Positions 53,287-62,165 of a stretch of DNA of 64,000 bases are shown here, piece by piece (position 1 is the first letter of the stretch; every line of letters begins with the position of its first letter). The translations under genes and the position numbers were made by a program. A model generated the notes under the pieces. It made no database searches and was not told where the DNA came from. It saw only the letters and a program-made list of their open reading frames with translations. This DNA is from Deltaproteobacteria bacterium HGW-Deltaproteobacteria-2. Lineage in GTDB: Bacteria; Desulfobacterota; Syntrophia; Syntrophales; Smithellaceae. The stretch covers positions 323,789 to 387,788 of the forward strand of contig PHBC01000003.1 of NCBI GenBank assembly GCA_002840505.1. The letters are read 5' to 3'.

Positions 53287-53307
53287 GCGTGATATAATAA
53301 AAACATT

Positions 53308-53342
53308 GGTAGCCGTTCTTCTTTAAAGGAGGAGCGGTTACC
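53308..53342. terminator. Hairpin between convergent genes
   Basis: GGTAGCCGTTCTTC pairs with GGAGGAGCGGTTACC (some G-U). The right arm includes the metG stop codon. On the minus strand it is followed by AATGTTTTTATT, a T-rich end typical of a terminator for metG. Confidence 0.6.
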
Positions 53343-55236
53343 GTATTTTCCCACCGGTTTTTGGTTCATGGTCGAACGTCAGAATAGTCAGGCCGTTATC
53401 CGTATCGGTAGCCAAAAGCATACCGTAAGATTCTACTCCCATTAATTTAGCCGGTTTTAAATTGGCAACAATTACTATTTTTTTGCCAATTAAATCCGCC
53501 GGAGTGTAATCCTTGCCGATTCCGGCAACAATTGTTCGTTCTTCACCGATATCGACTTTAAGTTTTATAAGTTTATTGGACTTGGGAACAGCCTCTGCTG
53601 CCAGTATTTTCCCCACGCGCAAATCAACTTTGGCGAATTCCTCGTAGTCAATTTCCGGTTTTAAATTAATAACGGCTGGTTTTTTCTCCGGAGTTTTGTT
53701 TTCCTTTTCCTGCACAATACGAGGGAAAAGCGATTCGCCCCGGATTAATGGACTCCCCGCCTTTAATGTATCGTCTTTCTTTATGCCGGCCAGATTCAGA
53801 TTTTTAGCGTCACCCGCTCCAACCTGCTGCAATATTTTCTCCGCGGTTTGCGGTATAAAAGGCATGAGCAAAATAGATATCGCCCGTAAGGCCGCAAGCA
53901 AATTATACATAATTGCCGTTAGTTTTTCTTTGTTCGCCGGATCTTTGTCCAAAGTCCACGGCTCATTTTCGACAATGTATTTGTTGGTGATATTGATAAG
54001 TTCCCAGATGGCAATCAAGGCTTTATGCAGTGACATATCTTTAAAGCTTGATTCAACTTCGGCAACTGCCTTCAGCGCGGCATCACGCAGGACGGAATCT
54101 TTTTTCTTTAGGTCGATTTGGGGCACTTTGCCGTCACAATACTTGACAGCCATGGTGATGGTGCGGCTGACCAGATTGCCCAGATCATTGGCCAAATCTG
54201 AATTTAACCGCTGGACGAAAGCTTCTTCAGAAAAATTGGAATCCAGCCCGAAAACCATATCCCTTAAAAGGAAATAACGGAAAGCATCCAAGCCGTATTT
54301 ATCCTTCAAATCAAGCGGCCGGACAATATTGCCGAGACTCTTGGACATTTTGCTCTGATCGGAATTCCAGTAACCATGCACATTCAAATGTTGATACGGT
54401 TCAATGCCGGCTGACTTGAGCATTGTCGGCCAGTAAATGCCGTGCGGCTTCAAAATATCTTTCGCAATGAGGTGTTCGGCCGCGGGCCAGAATGTTTCAA
54501 ATTTTTCGCCACCGGGATATCCCAGAGCGGTAACGTAATTAATCAGAGCGTCAAACCAGACATAAGTTACATAGTTTTCATCAAACGGTAGAGTGATGCC
54601 CCATTCCAGTCGGGACTTGGGACGCGATATGCAAAGATCCTCCAGCGGATCACGCAAAAACGCCAGCGCTTCATTTCTATATCTTTCCGGCCGGATGAAA
54701 TCAGGATTTTTACTAATATGATCAATCAGCCAATCCTGATATTTGCTCATTTTGAAGAAGTAATTTTTTTCCTCAATGTATTGCGGTTCCCTGCCATGCT
54801 CCGGACATTTATTATCAACTATTTCCTTCTCCGTCAGAAATCTTTCACAGCCGAAGCAATAATAACCGCCGTAACTGCCGAAATAAATATCACCGGCATC
54901 GTAAACTTTCTGAAGAATGTAACGCACTGTGTCGATATGATTGGCATCGGTTGTTCTGATGAAATAATCGTTGGTAATGGCAAGTTCAGGACAAAGAGCG
55001 CGAAACTGCGCGCTGATTTTGTCCGCATATTCCTGAGGAGTGATTCCGGCTTTCTGCGCGGCTTCAGCAATTTTATCGCCGTGCTCATCGGTGCCTGTAA
55101 CAAAAAAAGTTTTTTCGCCGGCCATGCGATGATATCTGGCCAGAACATCGGCAACAATTGTCGTATAAGCATGTCCTATATGCGGCGAAGCGTTAACGTA
55201 ATAAATTGGTGTTGTTATGTAAAATGATTTTGACAT
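53338..55236 (-). CDS. metG: Methionyl-tRNA synthetase
   Basis: 632 residues. HIGH motif in NASPHIGHAYTT, zinc knuckle CFGCERFLTEKEIVDNKCPE, KMSKS in DQSKMSKSLGN, then an anticodon-binding helical domain and a C-terminal tRNA-binding (EMAP/Trbp111) domain from KVDLRVGKILAAE to the end. It charges tRNA-Met. It is downstream of ricT in a tmk-holB-ricT-metG order common in deltaproteobacteria and Firmicutes. Confidence 0.96.
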   Translation of the reverse strand: MSKSFYITTPIYYVNASPHIGHAYTTIVADVLARYHRMAGEKTFFVTGTDEHGDKIAEAAQKAGITPQEYADKISAQFRALCPELAITNDYFIRTTDANHIDTVRYILQKVYDAGDIYFGSYGGYYCFGCERFLTEKEIVDNKCPEHGREPQYIEEKNYFFKMSKYQDWLIDHISKNPDFIRPERYRNEALAFLRDPLEDLCISRPKSRLEWGITLPFDENYVTYVWFDALINYVTALGYPGGEKFETFWPAAEHLIAKDILKPHGIYWPTMLKSAGIEPYQHLNVHGYWNSDQSKMSKSLGNIVRPLDLKDKYGLDAFRYFLLRDMVFGLDSNFSEEAFVQRLNSDLANDLGNLVSRTITMAVKYCDGKVPQIDLKKKDSVLRDAALKAVAEVESSFKDMSLHKALIAIWELINITNKYIVENEPWTLDKDPANKEKLTAIMYNLLAALRAISILLMPFIPQTAEKILQQVGAGDAKNLNLAGIKKDDTLKAGSPLIRGESLFPRIVQEKENKTPEKKPAVINLKPEIDYEEFAKVDLRVGKILAAEAVPKSNKLIKLKVDIGEERTIVAGIGKDYTPADLIGKKIVIVANLKPAKLMGVESYGMLLATDTDNGLTILTFDHEPKTGGKIR

Positions 55237-55259
55237 ACAAAAATAATCCCTATCACTAA

Positions 55260-56009
55260 TTACTGAAAATTGTCGAACTCATCCATTTTTTCCAAGTCTA
55301 CTGTTCGTTTGTCTTCCGGAGCTTCCTTACCGCCAGCCTTAGCAATTTTGGGGCATTTTTTCTGCCCGGCGTACCCTTCATGTTCGAAAGCCAGACAGCA
55401 CATCAACCGGCCGCACAAGCCGGAAATCTTTTCTGGATTTAGCGACATGCTTTGTTCTTTAGCCATTTTGACTGTGACCCTCTCCAGATTCTGCAATATA
55501 CCCGCGCAACAAACCGGCCGGCCGCAAATGGCAATACCTTTTGTCATGCGTGTTTCCTGACGGGCGCCGATTTGCTTCAGCTCTATTCGCACCTTGAATC
55601 TTTGGACCAGATCCTTGACCAGATCACGAAAATCAACTCTATTTTCAGCGGTAAAGTAAAAAATGATTTTGCTCTTTTCAAAAGAGCAATCCACTGTAAT
55701 CAATTTCATGGAAAGCCCTCTTTTTTGAATTTTTTCTAAACAAAACTTGCGAGCATCTTCTTCCAGTTTATCGTTCTCTTCTTTACGCTGCAGGTCTTCC
55801 GCTGTCACTTTGCGGACGACTTTCTTAAGATTTACCGGAGCTTCCGACAACGGACATCTTTTTACATCAGCGGCTACTACTCCCAGCGCCAGACCATTAT
55901 CAGTATTAACAATAACCTGATCTTTTTTATGAAGAATAAGATCGGCAGCGTTAAAATTATATATTCTGCCCTCTTCCTTAAATTTTATTCCAATAATATT
56001 TATAAGCAA
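55260..56009 (-). CDS. ricT: RicT/PSP1-domain protein (YaaT)
   Basis: 249 residues of the PSP1/RicT family. The conserved Cys cluster is at GRPVCCAGIL and SGLCGRLMCC, which in RicT takes part in Fe-S binding with RicA and RicF. KITVDCSFEKSKIIFYFTAE-like segment and the EKISGL loop are family marks. RicT works with RNase Y or in competence and sporulation control in Bacillus; the role here is open. It lies between holB and metG. Confidence 0.92.
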   Translation of the reverse strand: MLINIIGIKFKEEGRIYNFNAADLILHKKDQVIVNTDNGLALGVVAADVKRCPLSEAPVNLKKVVRKVTAEDLQRKEENDKLEEDARKFCLEKIQKRGLSMKLITVDCSFEKSKIIFYFTAENRVDFRDLVKDLVQRFKVRIELKQIGARQETRMTKGIAICGRPVCCAGILQNLERVTVKMAKEQSMSLNPEKISGLCGRLMCCLAFEHEGYAGQKKCPKIAKAGGKEAPEDKRTVDLEKMDEFDNFQ

Positions 56010-56099
56010 TTTTCACCCTGCCTGTTATTTTTAATCACGGGTATAAACCCTAGCGCAACCCTAATTACGCTCCAATGAGTGGGTTATTATACCCTCCGC

Positions 56100-56133
56100 T
56101 TGTAGCGGGATTGTTCGACTTACAAATTTCAAT
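56100..56133. repeat. Palindromic module
   Basis: 'cgcttgtagcgggattgttc' and 'aaatttcaattcacttcg' match the family at 23920 and 39905, again at the 3' end of a minus-strand gene (holB). Confidence 0.4.
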
Positions 56134-57141
56134 TCACTTCGTTTTTAAAATTTGAGTCTCACAATAATTTAGTTTAAATGCCATTGCTTCCAATGTCAAT
56201 GATTTGTTGACGTTTAGCTCGATTGTCTGCCCGGCCTGCTCGACCAGAGCAATATTCTGAAGAATTTGCTCCCCGGATAAATGCCCGGCTTGATCGGAAA
56301 TAAAAGAAGAATTGTCCCGGTTAATCAACATGTCGCTCTTTTTGGTTTCTTTATAAATCAAAACGTCCCTGAAAAACGTTTTAAGAATATTCAGCCCTTC
56401 TTTGATTTCCTTTTTCCCCTGCCCCAAAAAAGACGCGAAATTAATTAAGCTGAAAGGATCATCTTTACGTGTGATGGAAAGCAATTCCAGGAGTTCTGTC
56501 CGATACATAACGATATCATCTTTATTCAATTCTATCGCACGACCCAGTGAACCACCGGATAAGACAGCCAAAAGCAGAGCTGCTTGATTGTCCATGCCCA
56601 TCCGGTCAACAAGAAATTTCGCCACTATATCAAAACGCAAAGGGTTAAAACGAACGTGCTGACAACGCGAAATGATCGTCGGTAGCATTGAGTAAGGTCG
56701 GGATGTAACCAAAATCAATCTATTAGAGGGAGATGGTTCTTCCAGTATTTTTAAGAGTGCATTGGCTGCCTGATCGTTCATTTTGTCGGCATCATCAACA
56801 ATAAACACTCGCTGATTTGCTTCCAGCGGCTTACATTTCATCTGCTCCTGAATTTCGCGAATGGCATCAATGCGAATGAATTGGCCATCGGCTTCGACAG
56901 AAAAGACATCGGGATGACTACGGCGCTGGATTTTTCTGCAGGAAGAACATTCACCACAGGAATCATGGAGAGTATTTTCTTTCTCGCAGTTGAGAGCTTT
57001 GGCAAATTCCAAAGCCAGAGTTTTCTTGCCCACTGCGGAAATACCGCTAAAAAGATAAGCATGTCCTATTCGCTTTTGAGCCAAAGCTTTCCGGATAGTT
57101 TCTATTTTTTTTTCATGACCGTATATATCGTGAAATGACAT
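56134..57141 (-). CDS. holB: DNA polymerase III delta-prime subunit
   Basis: 335 residues. The P-loop is GISAVGKKT, followed by the clamp-loader zinc module CGECSSCRKIQRRSHPD, Walker B VFIVDDADKMNDQAANALLK and sensor 1 region TSRPYSMLPTIISRCQ (SRC motif). It is a clamp-loader component loading the beta clamp. It follows tmk on the same strand by 22 bases. Confidence 0.92.
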   Translation of the reverse strand: MSFHDIYGHEKKIETIRKALAQKRIGHAYLFSGISAVGKKTLALEFAKALNCEKENTLHDSCGECSSCRKIQRRSHPDVFSVEADGQFIRIDAIREIQEQMKCKPLEANQRVFIVDDADKMNDQAANALLKILEEPSPSNRLILVTSRPYSMLPTIISRCQHVRFNPLRFDIVAKFLVDRMGMDNQAALLLAVLSGGSLGRAIELNKDDIVMYRTELLELLSITRKDDPFSLINFASFLGQGKKEIKEGLNILKTFFRDVLIYKETKKSDMLINRDNSSFISDQAGHLSGEQILQNIALVEQAGQTIELNVNKSLTLEAMAFKLNYCETQILKTK

Positions 57142-57163
57142 AATTAAATGGTACTTTTAAAAA

Positions 57164-57811
57164 TCAATCTTTCAGATTTATGAAATTATTAATACACGTG
57201 CGCACATCTTTTTGAATCGTTTCAACATCGCGGTTCGCATCAATTAAGCGAAATCGATCCGGATCATTGTTCAAAATATTGAGATAACCTTCCCGAATTC
57301 TTCTATGAAAATCCATGTTTTCTTTTTCAAATCTATCGATGGAAGAAGATTCCTTGAGTTTATCATTGCGCCTATTTGCTCTTTGCAATCCAATTTCAAC
57401 AGGCAAATCGAAAAGCAAGGTCAAATCCGGTTTCAAAAGCATCGACGAATAATCGTTGATTAACTTGATAAATTTGTTATCAAGGCCCCGGCCGGCACCC
57501 TGATACGCATAAGTGGCATCGGAAAAACGATCGCACAAAACCACTTTATTTTGTTTTAATGCGGGCATGATTATCTCTCGGACATGTTGGGATCGCGCCG
57601 CGCAAAACAAAAACATCTCCGTCTCCGCGCACATATTATTATGTTCCCTGTTAAAAAGGATACTCCCGATTTTTCGTCCGATGTCGGTCCCGGATGGTTC
57701 CGCAGTAACAATAAGAGACACATTCCTCCGGCTTAAATATTCGGCAACAAGCTTTATTTGAGTTGATTTTCCCGAACCTTCAATGCCTTCAAAAGTTATT
57801 AATTTTTTCAC
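57164..57811 (-). CDS. tmk: Thymidylate kinase
   Basis: 215 residues. P-loop FEGIEGSGKSTQ at the N-terminus, VLCDRFSDATYAYQGAGRGL (the DR[FY] region and lid) and the LDVE-type middle DLTLLFDLPVEIGLQRANRR. It phosphorylates dTMP to dTDP. It heads the tmk-holB-ricT-metG order. Confidence 0.95.
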   Translation of the reverse strand: MKKLITFEGIEGSGKSTQIKLVAEYLSRRNVSLIVTAEPSGTDIGRKIGSILFNREHNNMCAETEMFLFCAARSQHVREIIMPALKQNKVVLCDRFSDATYAYQGAGRGLDNKFIKLINDYSSMLLKPDLTLLFDLPVEIGLQRANRRNDKLKESSSIDRFEKENMDFHRRIREGYLNILNNDPDRFRLIDANRDVETIQKDVRTCINNFINLKD

Positions 57812-57986
57812 TGGCTACCTCTCGCGCCTAATCTTGGAAAAATTACTACACATTGCCTGAAATGCACAACTCTAATTTTTGTTAAAATATTAAGGCGTAC
57901 TTAGCGGCAAGTAAAAGTGGTATGTAAATAAAGCCTCCCTAAAGCAGGAGCCGGGGGATTCCCAAGTCGCGGGATATAAAAAGGAG

Positions 57987-58030
57987 AAACCGGGAATATA
58001 TCCTTCTAAATATGGATCTATTCCCAGTTT
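57987..58030 (-). terminator. Hairpin after the ferredoxin gene
   Basis: AAACTGGGAATA pairs with TATTCCCGGTTT and ATCC with GGAT, followed on the minus strand by CTCCTTTTT. It ends the ferredoxin transcript. Confidence 0.7.
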
Positions 58031-58047
58031 CGAGTTTGCCAAATAAT

Positions 58048-58227
58048 CTATTTATTGTCCCCGGGTACAATTGCTTCCACCGGACATTGTTCGACACAAG
58101 TTCCGCAATCGTTACAAAGTTTAGCGTCAATAACATACTTATCTTCGCCTTCAGAAATTGCCTCGGTAGGGCACTCGCTCTCACAAGAACCGCAAGCTAT
58201 ACATTCGTCGGTAATTACATAAGCCAT
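58048..58227 (-). CDS. Small 2[4Fe-4S] ferredoxin
   Basis: 59 residues. Two classical cluster motifs, CIACGSCESECP and CNDCGTCVEQCP, with P-T/V-E-A-I following each. It is a typical clostridial-type ferredoxin of anaerobes. Start at 58227 (TTAAAGGAGTATTAAGAATT upstream). It transfers low-potential electrons and stands between tmk and the NifU-like gene. Confidence 0.94.
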   Translation of the reverse strand: MAYVITDECIACGSCESECPTEAISEGEDKYVIDAKLCNDCGTCVEQCPVEAIVPGDNK

Positions 58228-58433
58228 AATTCTTAATACTCCTTTTATTAATAATTATTTCAACAAAATTGAAGTTCACTAACAAGTTAGTTGTCAGAGA
58301 ATCTTTGTTAATCAAAACCAATGATAATCGTCAATTCACTAAACAGAAATCAATCCGGCATTCTCATTATCATAAACAGCAAAGATAAAACAAGATAGTT
58401 TTGCAGGGTAATTACAACAAAGAATACGAACAG

Positions 58434-58655
58434 TTAAACAGCTACAACTTCTTTGATTTCAGGAACTTGCGTTTTAATGACTTTTTCTATCCCCGCCTTC
58501 AAAGTCATTTGGGCCATGGGACAACCATGACAAGCACCGGTTAACTTTACCTTTACTATTCCATCTGAACTGACATCTATAAGCTCAACATCACCGCCAT
58601 CGGCCTGTAGATTGGGCCGGATAAGCTCAATAGCTTTTTGCACCTTCTCTTTCAT
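58434..58655 (-). CDS. NifU C-terminal domain protein
   Basis: 73 residues from ATG 58655 (AGGGGAAAATCAG ribosome site): KEKVQKAIELIRPNLQADGG ... CHGCPMAQMTLKAGIE. The CxxC pair is the cluster-binding site of NfuA/NifU-C scaffolds. It helps transfer Fe-S clusters. An upstream frame extension to 58718 overlaps the lipoprotein gene and is not used. Confidence 0.92.
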   Translation of the reverse strand: MKEKVQKAIELIRPNLQADGGDVELIDVSSDGIVKVKLTGACHGCPMAQMTLKAGIEKVIKTQVPEIKEVVAV

Positions 58656-58698
58656 CTGATTTTCCCCTAATCGGTTAAAATTAATTCTTTCCGCCCGT

Positions 58699-59298
58699 TC
58701 AATGCGGCATGTATGCAATCAATTTACGAGTAACATCACGGGCAACTTTAGTCAAACCAGGCTTGATCAACATATAATCTTCCTTTATATCATAGCCGCC
58801 TTTCCACATTAGTTTTCCGGTGGAGGCTTCATATAATTTCATGGTCATGCCGACAAACGCCTTTTTATCATCTTTCACAACAATATAATCCCACGAATCA
58901 ACAGAGACCATTAATAATGCGTCAACGCTGAGTAATTCGCCGATTTTTTTACTCAGATCAGGATCAGAAAAATTAACTGTCTGCAATTTAGAGAGATATT
59001 CCGTCATCGCCTTATTTAATTCTTCGTTGGCCGATAGCTGCGTGTTAAAACTTTCCGTTCCCACCACACCGGTGAACCACTTCTTTTCAATAAGCGCACC
59101 TTCAATATTTTTTTCTACTTCTGCCTTTACTTCTTTTGTCCCTTCAGGCCTCACCATTTCTATGGGAAGAACTGCTATTTTTTTTGGATGAAAATCATTA
59201 GCTTCCGGCGCTAACTGGGAAAAACGCAATCCGCCGCATGCGATCGTCGTCAAAACAAAAGTCAATAAAACTAATTTCACGAGCAATTTTTTTTTCAT
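58699..59298 (-). CDS. GNA1162/LpoB-like lipoprotein
   Basis: 199 residues. Leader to LTTIAC (lipobox Cys21), then a region IAVLPIEMVRPEG and LLSVDALLMVSVDSWDYIVV typical of the CsgG/LpoB/GNA1162 fold. Such proteins are outer-membrane lipoproteins; a role with cell-wall synthesis or with export is inference. GAAGAAGGGGGTTAGAATT is the ribosome site. Confidence 0.65.
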   Translation of the reverse strand: MKKKLLVKLVLLTFVLTTIACGGLRFSQLAPEANDFHPKKIAVLPIEMVRPEGTKEVKAEVEKNIEGALIEKKWFTGVVGTESFNTQLSANEELNKAMTEYLSKLQTVNFSDPDLSKKIGELLSVDALLMVSVDSWDYIVVKDDKKAFVGMTMKLYEASTGKLMWKGGYDIKEDYMLIKPGLTKVARDVTRKLIAYMPH

Positions 59299-59336
59299 AA
59301 TTCTAACCCCCTTCTTCGCTGAGCCAAACTCCTATA

Positions 59337-61064
59337 TCAGAAAATATACCACAGGAGAACACAAAAACCAGCCATGATATAGCTGGTTTCCAAAAGGCCT
59401 TCCTTAACAGCCCCGGAAAGCGCGGATTCTCTATCACAAAACCTAAAACAAATCCATATATATAATATGCAGGCAAGCAGAAAAATACTCAGAGCCGAAG
59501 TCCAATCCACCAAATAAGAAAAAAGAAGAAGAACCAATAATATCAACGAAATGATTCTTAGGATGGTTATTGTTCTCTTTCTGCCAAAGAACACGGGAAT
59601 CGTTTCCTGCCCTATTAATTTATCACTTTGGATTTCTAAAATATCCGACATTGCCGAACGAATAAAAACAATTCCAAAAGTAAAAACAAAAGCAACGATT
59701 AACCCGGCATGGAATGAAAAATCTCTGTTCAAGGCAGGCAAAATTGCCGCTACAATTCCCCAGGCAGCAGACATAAATATATTTTTCGAACCGGGCAGAT
59801 CTTTTAAGCTGCGGAAGTGCCATTTTTTAGGCAGGATTCTTATATTATAAATTACACCGGCAAGAGAAATGACAAACAAAAATATAAAAGGAATAACCGC
59901 GTTTTTTAACGCCAAAGTAAGAGCCACCGCTATAGAAAATAAAGCGGTAAAAAAATATAATTTACCATAGCGGTAGTAACTTTCTTCACGAAAAGAACCG
60001 ACAAGACCGGCCGGCTTGCGACTGAGCAGCCGATTTAAAACATGCATCGCGTAGACAAAGAAAGATGCGATCGCAATGGAAGACAGTGTCACGGGTATTT
60101 TTTGTAGCAGCATGCAGGCCAGACAAAGGCAACCGGCACCCAAAGCAGAATAAACATCTGTCTTGATCGCTGATATCCAAAGATTAAGCAATGTGCCTAT
60201 ACTCTTCAGTTTACGGCTTTGACCTTCCATAATTTTATCCATCACCCGATCGATAATCCAGTTGGGCGTGGAAGCACCTGCCGAAACTCCAATGCGATTA
60301 TAGGGGATGAAATTAATATTTTCCATTTCTGCGGGAGTTTCAATATGGAAAGAAGGAGTTTGCTGCTTTTGAGCAAGATCCGCCAGCCTTCTGGTATTGG
60401 CGCTATTTTTTCCGCCAACTATGAACATCGCATCCATTTCACTCGCCATTGCTATAACTTCCGCCTGTCGTTTTTCCGTTGAAGAACAAATAGTGTTAAA
60501 TACTATCGCGTGAGGATAAGCATTTTTAATCTTTTCAACAATCTTACTGTAATTTTCTGAATCCTGAGTTGTTTGAGCGACAACGCAGACTTTATCGATG
60601 GAAGATAATTCATCCACTTCATCCAAAGAGGAAATAATAATTCCCCTGCCGCCGGTGTAACCCAAAAGTCCATCAACTTCCGGATGCTCCTTATCGCCCA
60701 CAATCACCACAGTATAGTCCAGAGCCGCGTGTTTTTTGATAATAGATTGCACGTAACCAACTTTCGGACAGGTGGCATCAACAATTTTAATTCCGCTTTC
60801 CTTGATTTTTTTTCTTTCGGCGGGGGCGATACCGTGAGCGCGAATAATCAGGATGGCATTTTCTTTGTCTTTTATTTCTTCGATATTTTCGATCGGCTTA
60901 ACGCCGCGATTTTTGAGCAGTTCAATTGTTTGGGGATTATGAATTAATGGACCGTAAGTATAAATCCGGCGGCTGGTTTCATGCTGCGCTATATCCAGCA
61001 CAATATCCACAGCTCTGCGCACGCCCATGCAAAAGCCGGCAGTTTTGGCAAGTTTAATTTCCAT
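59337..61064 (-). CDS. ispH: IspH fused to a UbiA-like membrane domain
   Basis: 575 residues. Residues 1-280 are IspH (HMB-PP reductase), with cluster cysteines at 12, 99 and 193 (GFCMGV, DATCPK, TICSST) plus HPEVDG and GGKNSANTR; it makes IPP and DMAPP. From about residue 290 to 575 there are about eight transmembrane helices of UbiA prenyltransferase type, including SDILEIQSDKLIGQETIPVF (second Asp motif). The first motif (usually NDxxDxxxD) is degraded to LNRLLSRK, so activity is doubtful. Its start overlaps tlyA by 11 bases, suggesting translation coupling. Confidence 0.85.
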   Translation of the reverse strand: MEIKLAKTAGFCMGVRRAVDIVLDIAQHETSRRIYTYGPLIHNPQTIELLKNRGVKPIENIEEIKDKENAILIIRAHGIAPAERKKIKESGIKIVDATCPKVGYVQSIIKKHAALDYTVVIVGDKEHPEVDGLLGYTGGRGIIISSLDEVDELSSIDKVCVVAQTTQDSENYSKIVEKIKNAYPHAIVFNTICSSTEKRQAEVIAMASEMDAMFIVGGKNSANTRRLADLAQKQQTPSFHIETPAEMENINFIPYNRIGVSAGASTPNWIIDRVMDKIMEGQSRKLKSIGTLLNLWISAIKTDVYSALGAGCLCLACMLLQKIPVTLSSIAIASFFVYAMHVLNRLLSRKPAGLVGSFREESYYRYGKLYFFTALFSIAVALTLALKNAVIPFIFLFVISLAGVIYNIRILPKKWHFRSLKDLPGSKNIFMSAAWGIVAAILPALNRDFSFHAGLIVAFVFTFGIVFIRSAMSDILEIQSDKLIGQETIPVFFGRKRTITILRIISLILLVLLLFSYLVDWTSALSIFLLACILYIWICFRFCDRESALSGAVKEGLLETSYIMAGFCVLLWYIF

Positions 61065-61809
61065 TCTGTTCTTTCTTTCGCGCCAGAATAAAAAACTCTC
61101 TGTTGCCCGCCGGACCTAAAATTGGTGACGCGCAAGTTCCTTCAATTTCGAAACCAAGAGACTCGCAAAATTCGCTGATATCCTGCACTACGCGATCATG
61201 GATAGCGGGATCTTGCACTATGCCTCCCTTGCCTACTTCTTCTTTTGCGACTTCAAACTGCGGTTTAATCAACGCCATAATCTGCCCTTTATTGCCAAGC
61301 AATTTCACAACGGCAGGAAGAACAATTTTCAGAGAAATAAAGGAAGCATCAATTACGGCCAGATCAATTTGCTCGTCCAGATCAGCGCCGTCATAGTACC
61401 GGACATTGGTGCGTTCGATTACAACCACCCGCTTGTCTTCGCGCAACTTCCAGGCCAACTGACCGTAGGCGACATCCAGAGCGTAGACTTTTTTTGCACC
61501 CGCCTGCAAAAGGCAGTCCGTAAAACCTCCGGTGGAGGCTCCTACGTCAAGGGCAACAATATTTTCAACATTCAAGTTAAACTCTTTCAGGGCTCCCGCT
61601 AACTTCAATCCGCCTCGGCTCACATAAGGATTGTCTTCACCTTTTATATGAATTTCTGAGTCAATCGGAACAAGCTCTCCCGCTTTATCCGGATAGGCGT
61701 CATTAACTTTCACAGCGCGGGCCAAAATCAGCGCACGGGCTCGCTCTATCGTGGGCGACATTCCGCGATCAAGAAGCAATTTATCCAAACGAATCTTTTT
61801 GGCGGCCAT
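61054..61809 (-). CDS. tlyA: TlyA family rRNA methyltransferase
   Basis: 251 residues. An S4 domain at the start (IRLDKLLLDRGMSPTIERAR) is followed by an FtsJ-like SAM domain (VALDVGASTGGFTDCLLQAG, VYALDVAYGQLAWKL). TlyA methylates 2'-O of cytidines in 16S and 23S rRNA. It is upstream of the ispH fusion on the same strand, with overlapping genes. Confidence 0.92.
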   Translation of the reverse strand: MAAKKIRLDKLLLDRGMSPTIERARALILARAVKVNDAYPDKAGELVPIDSEIHIKGEDNPYVSRGGLKLAGALKEFNLNVENIVALDVGASTGGFTDCLLQAGAKKVYALDVAYGQLAWKLREDKRVVVIERTNVRYYDGADLDEQIDLAVIDASFISLKIVLPAVVKLLGNKGQIMALIKPQFEVAKEEVGKGGIVQDPAIHDRVVQDISEFCESLGFEIEGTCASPILGPAGNREFFILARKKEQNGN

Positions 61810-62165
61810 ATATTCAGGTAATTATTGTTGAGTTGTAAAATTATAAGATATTATTCAATTCGTGATTCCTGAATTGTGAACTACCAGATATTGCATGGTA
61901 AAACAAGTTTGAAAAAGACAGGCAATGGTTTCTCCATTTTATGGCTAAGATTATTTTGACACACCAGAAATTCTTCATAATAGCCAACTCTAAAAAAGTA
62001 AGTTCTTATCAATCTCACAGCAGTATTTGTGAACAATGGTTGACATAATGAACAGTGTTCATGTATTTTATTGCCATTACTGAATATTGAAAGCCGTTAT
62101 AATAACGTTTAACAAAAATTAACACTTGTCCGATTTAATGAGCTTTCGTTTTAGAGGTATCATCA
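61810..62165. promoter_or_regulatory. Promoter region of the alpha/beta hydrolase with palindromes
   Basis: No gene. TTGACA at 62040-62045 and TATTTT 18 bases on form a plausible promoter. A 15-base palindrome ATGAACAGTGTTCAT (62048-62062) fills the spacer, and another, CGTTATAATAACG (62095-62107), lies beyond. This is the look of a repressor-controlled promoter. Confidence 0.5.
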
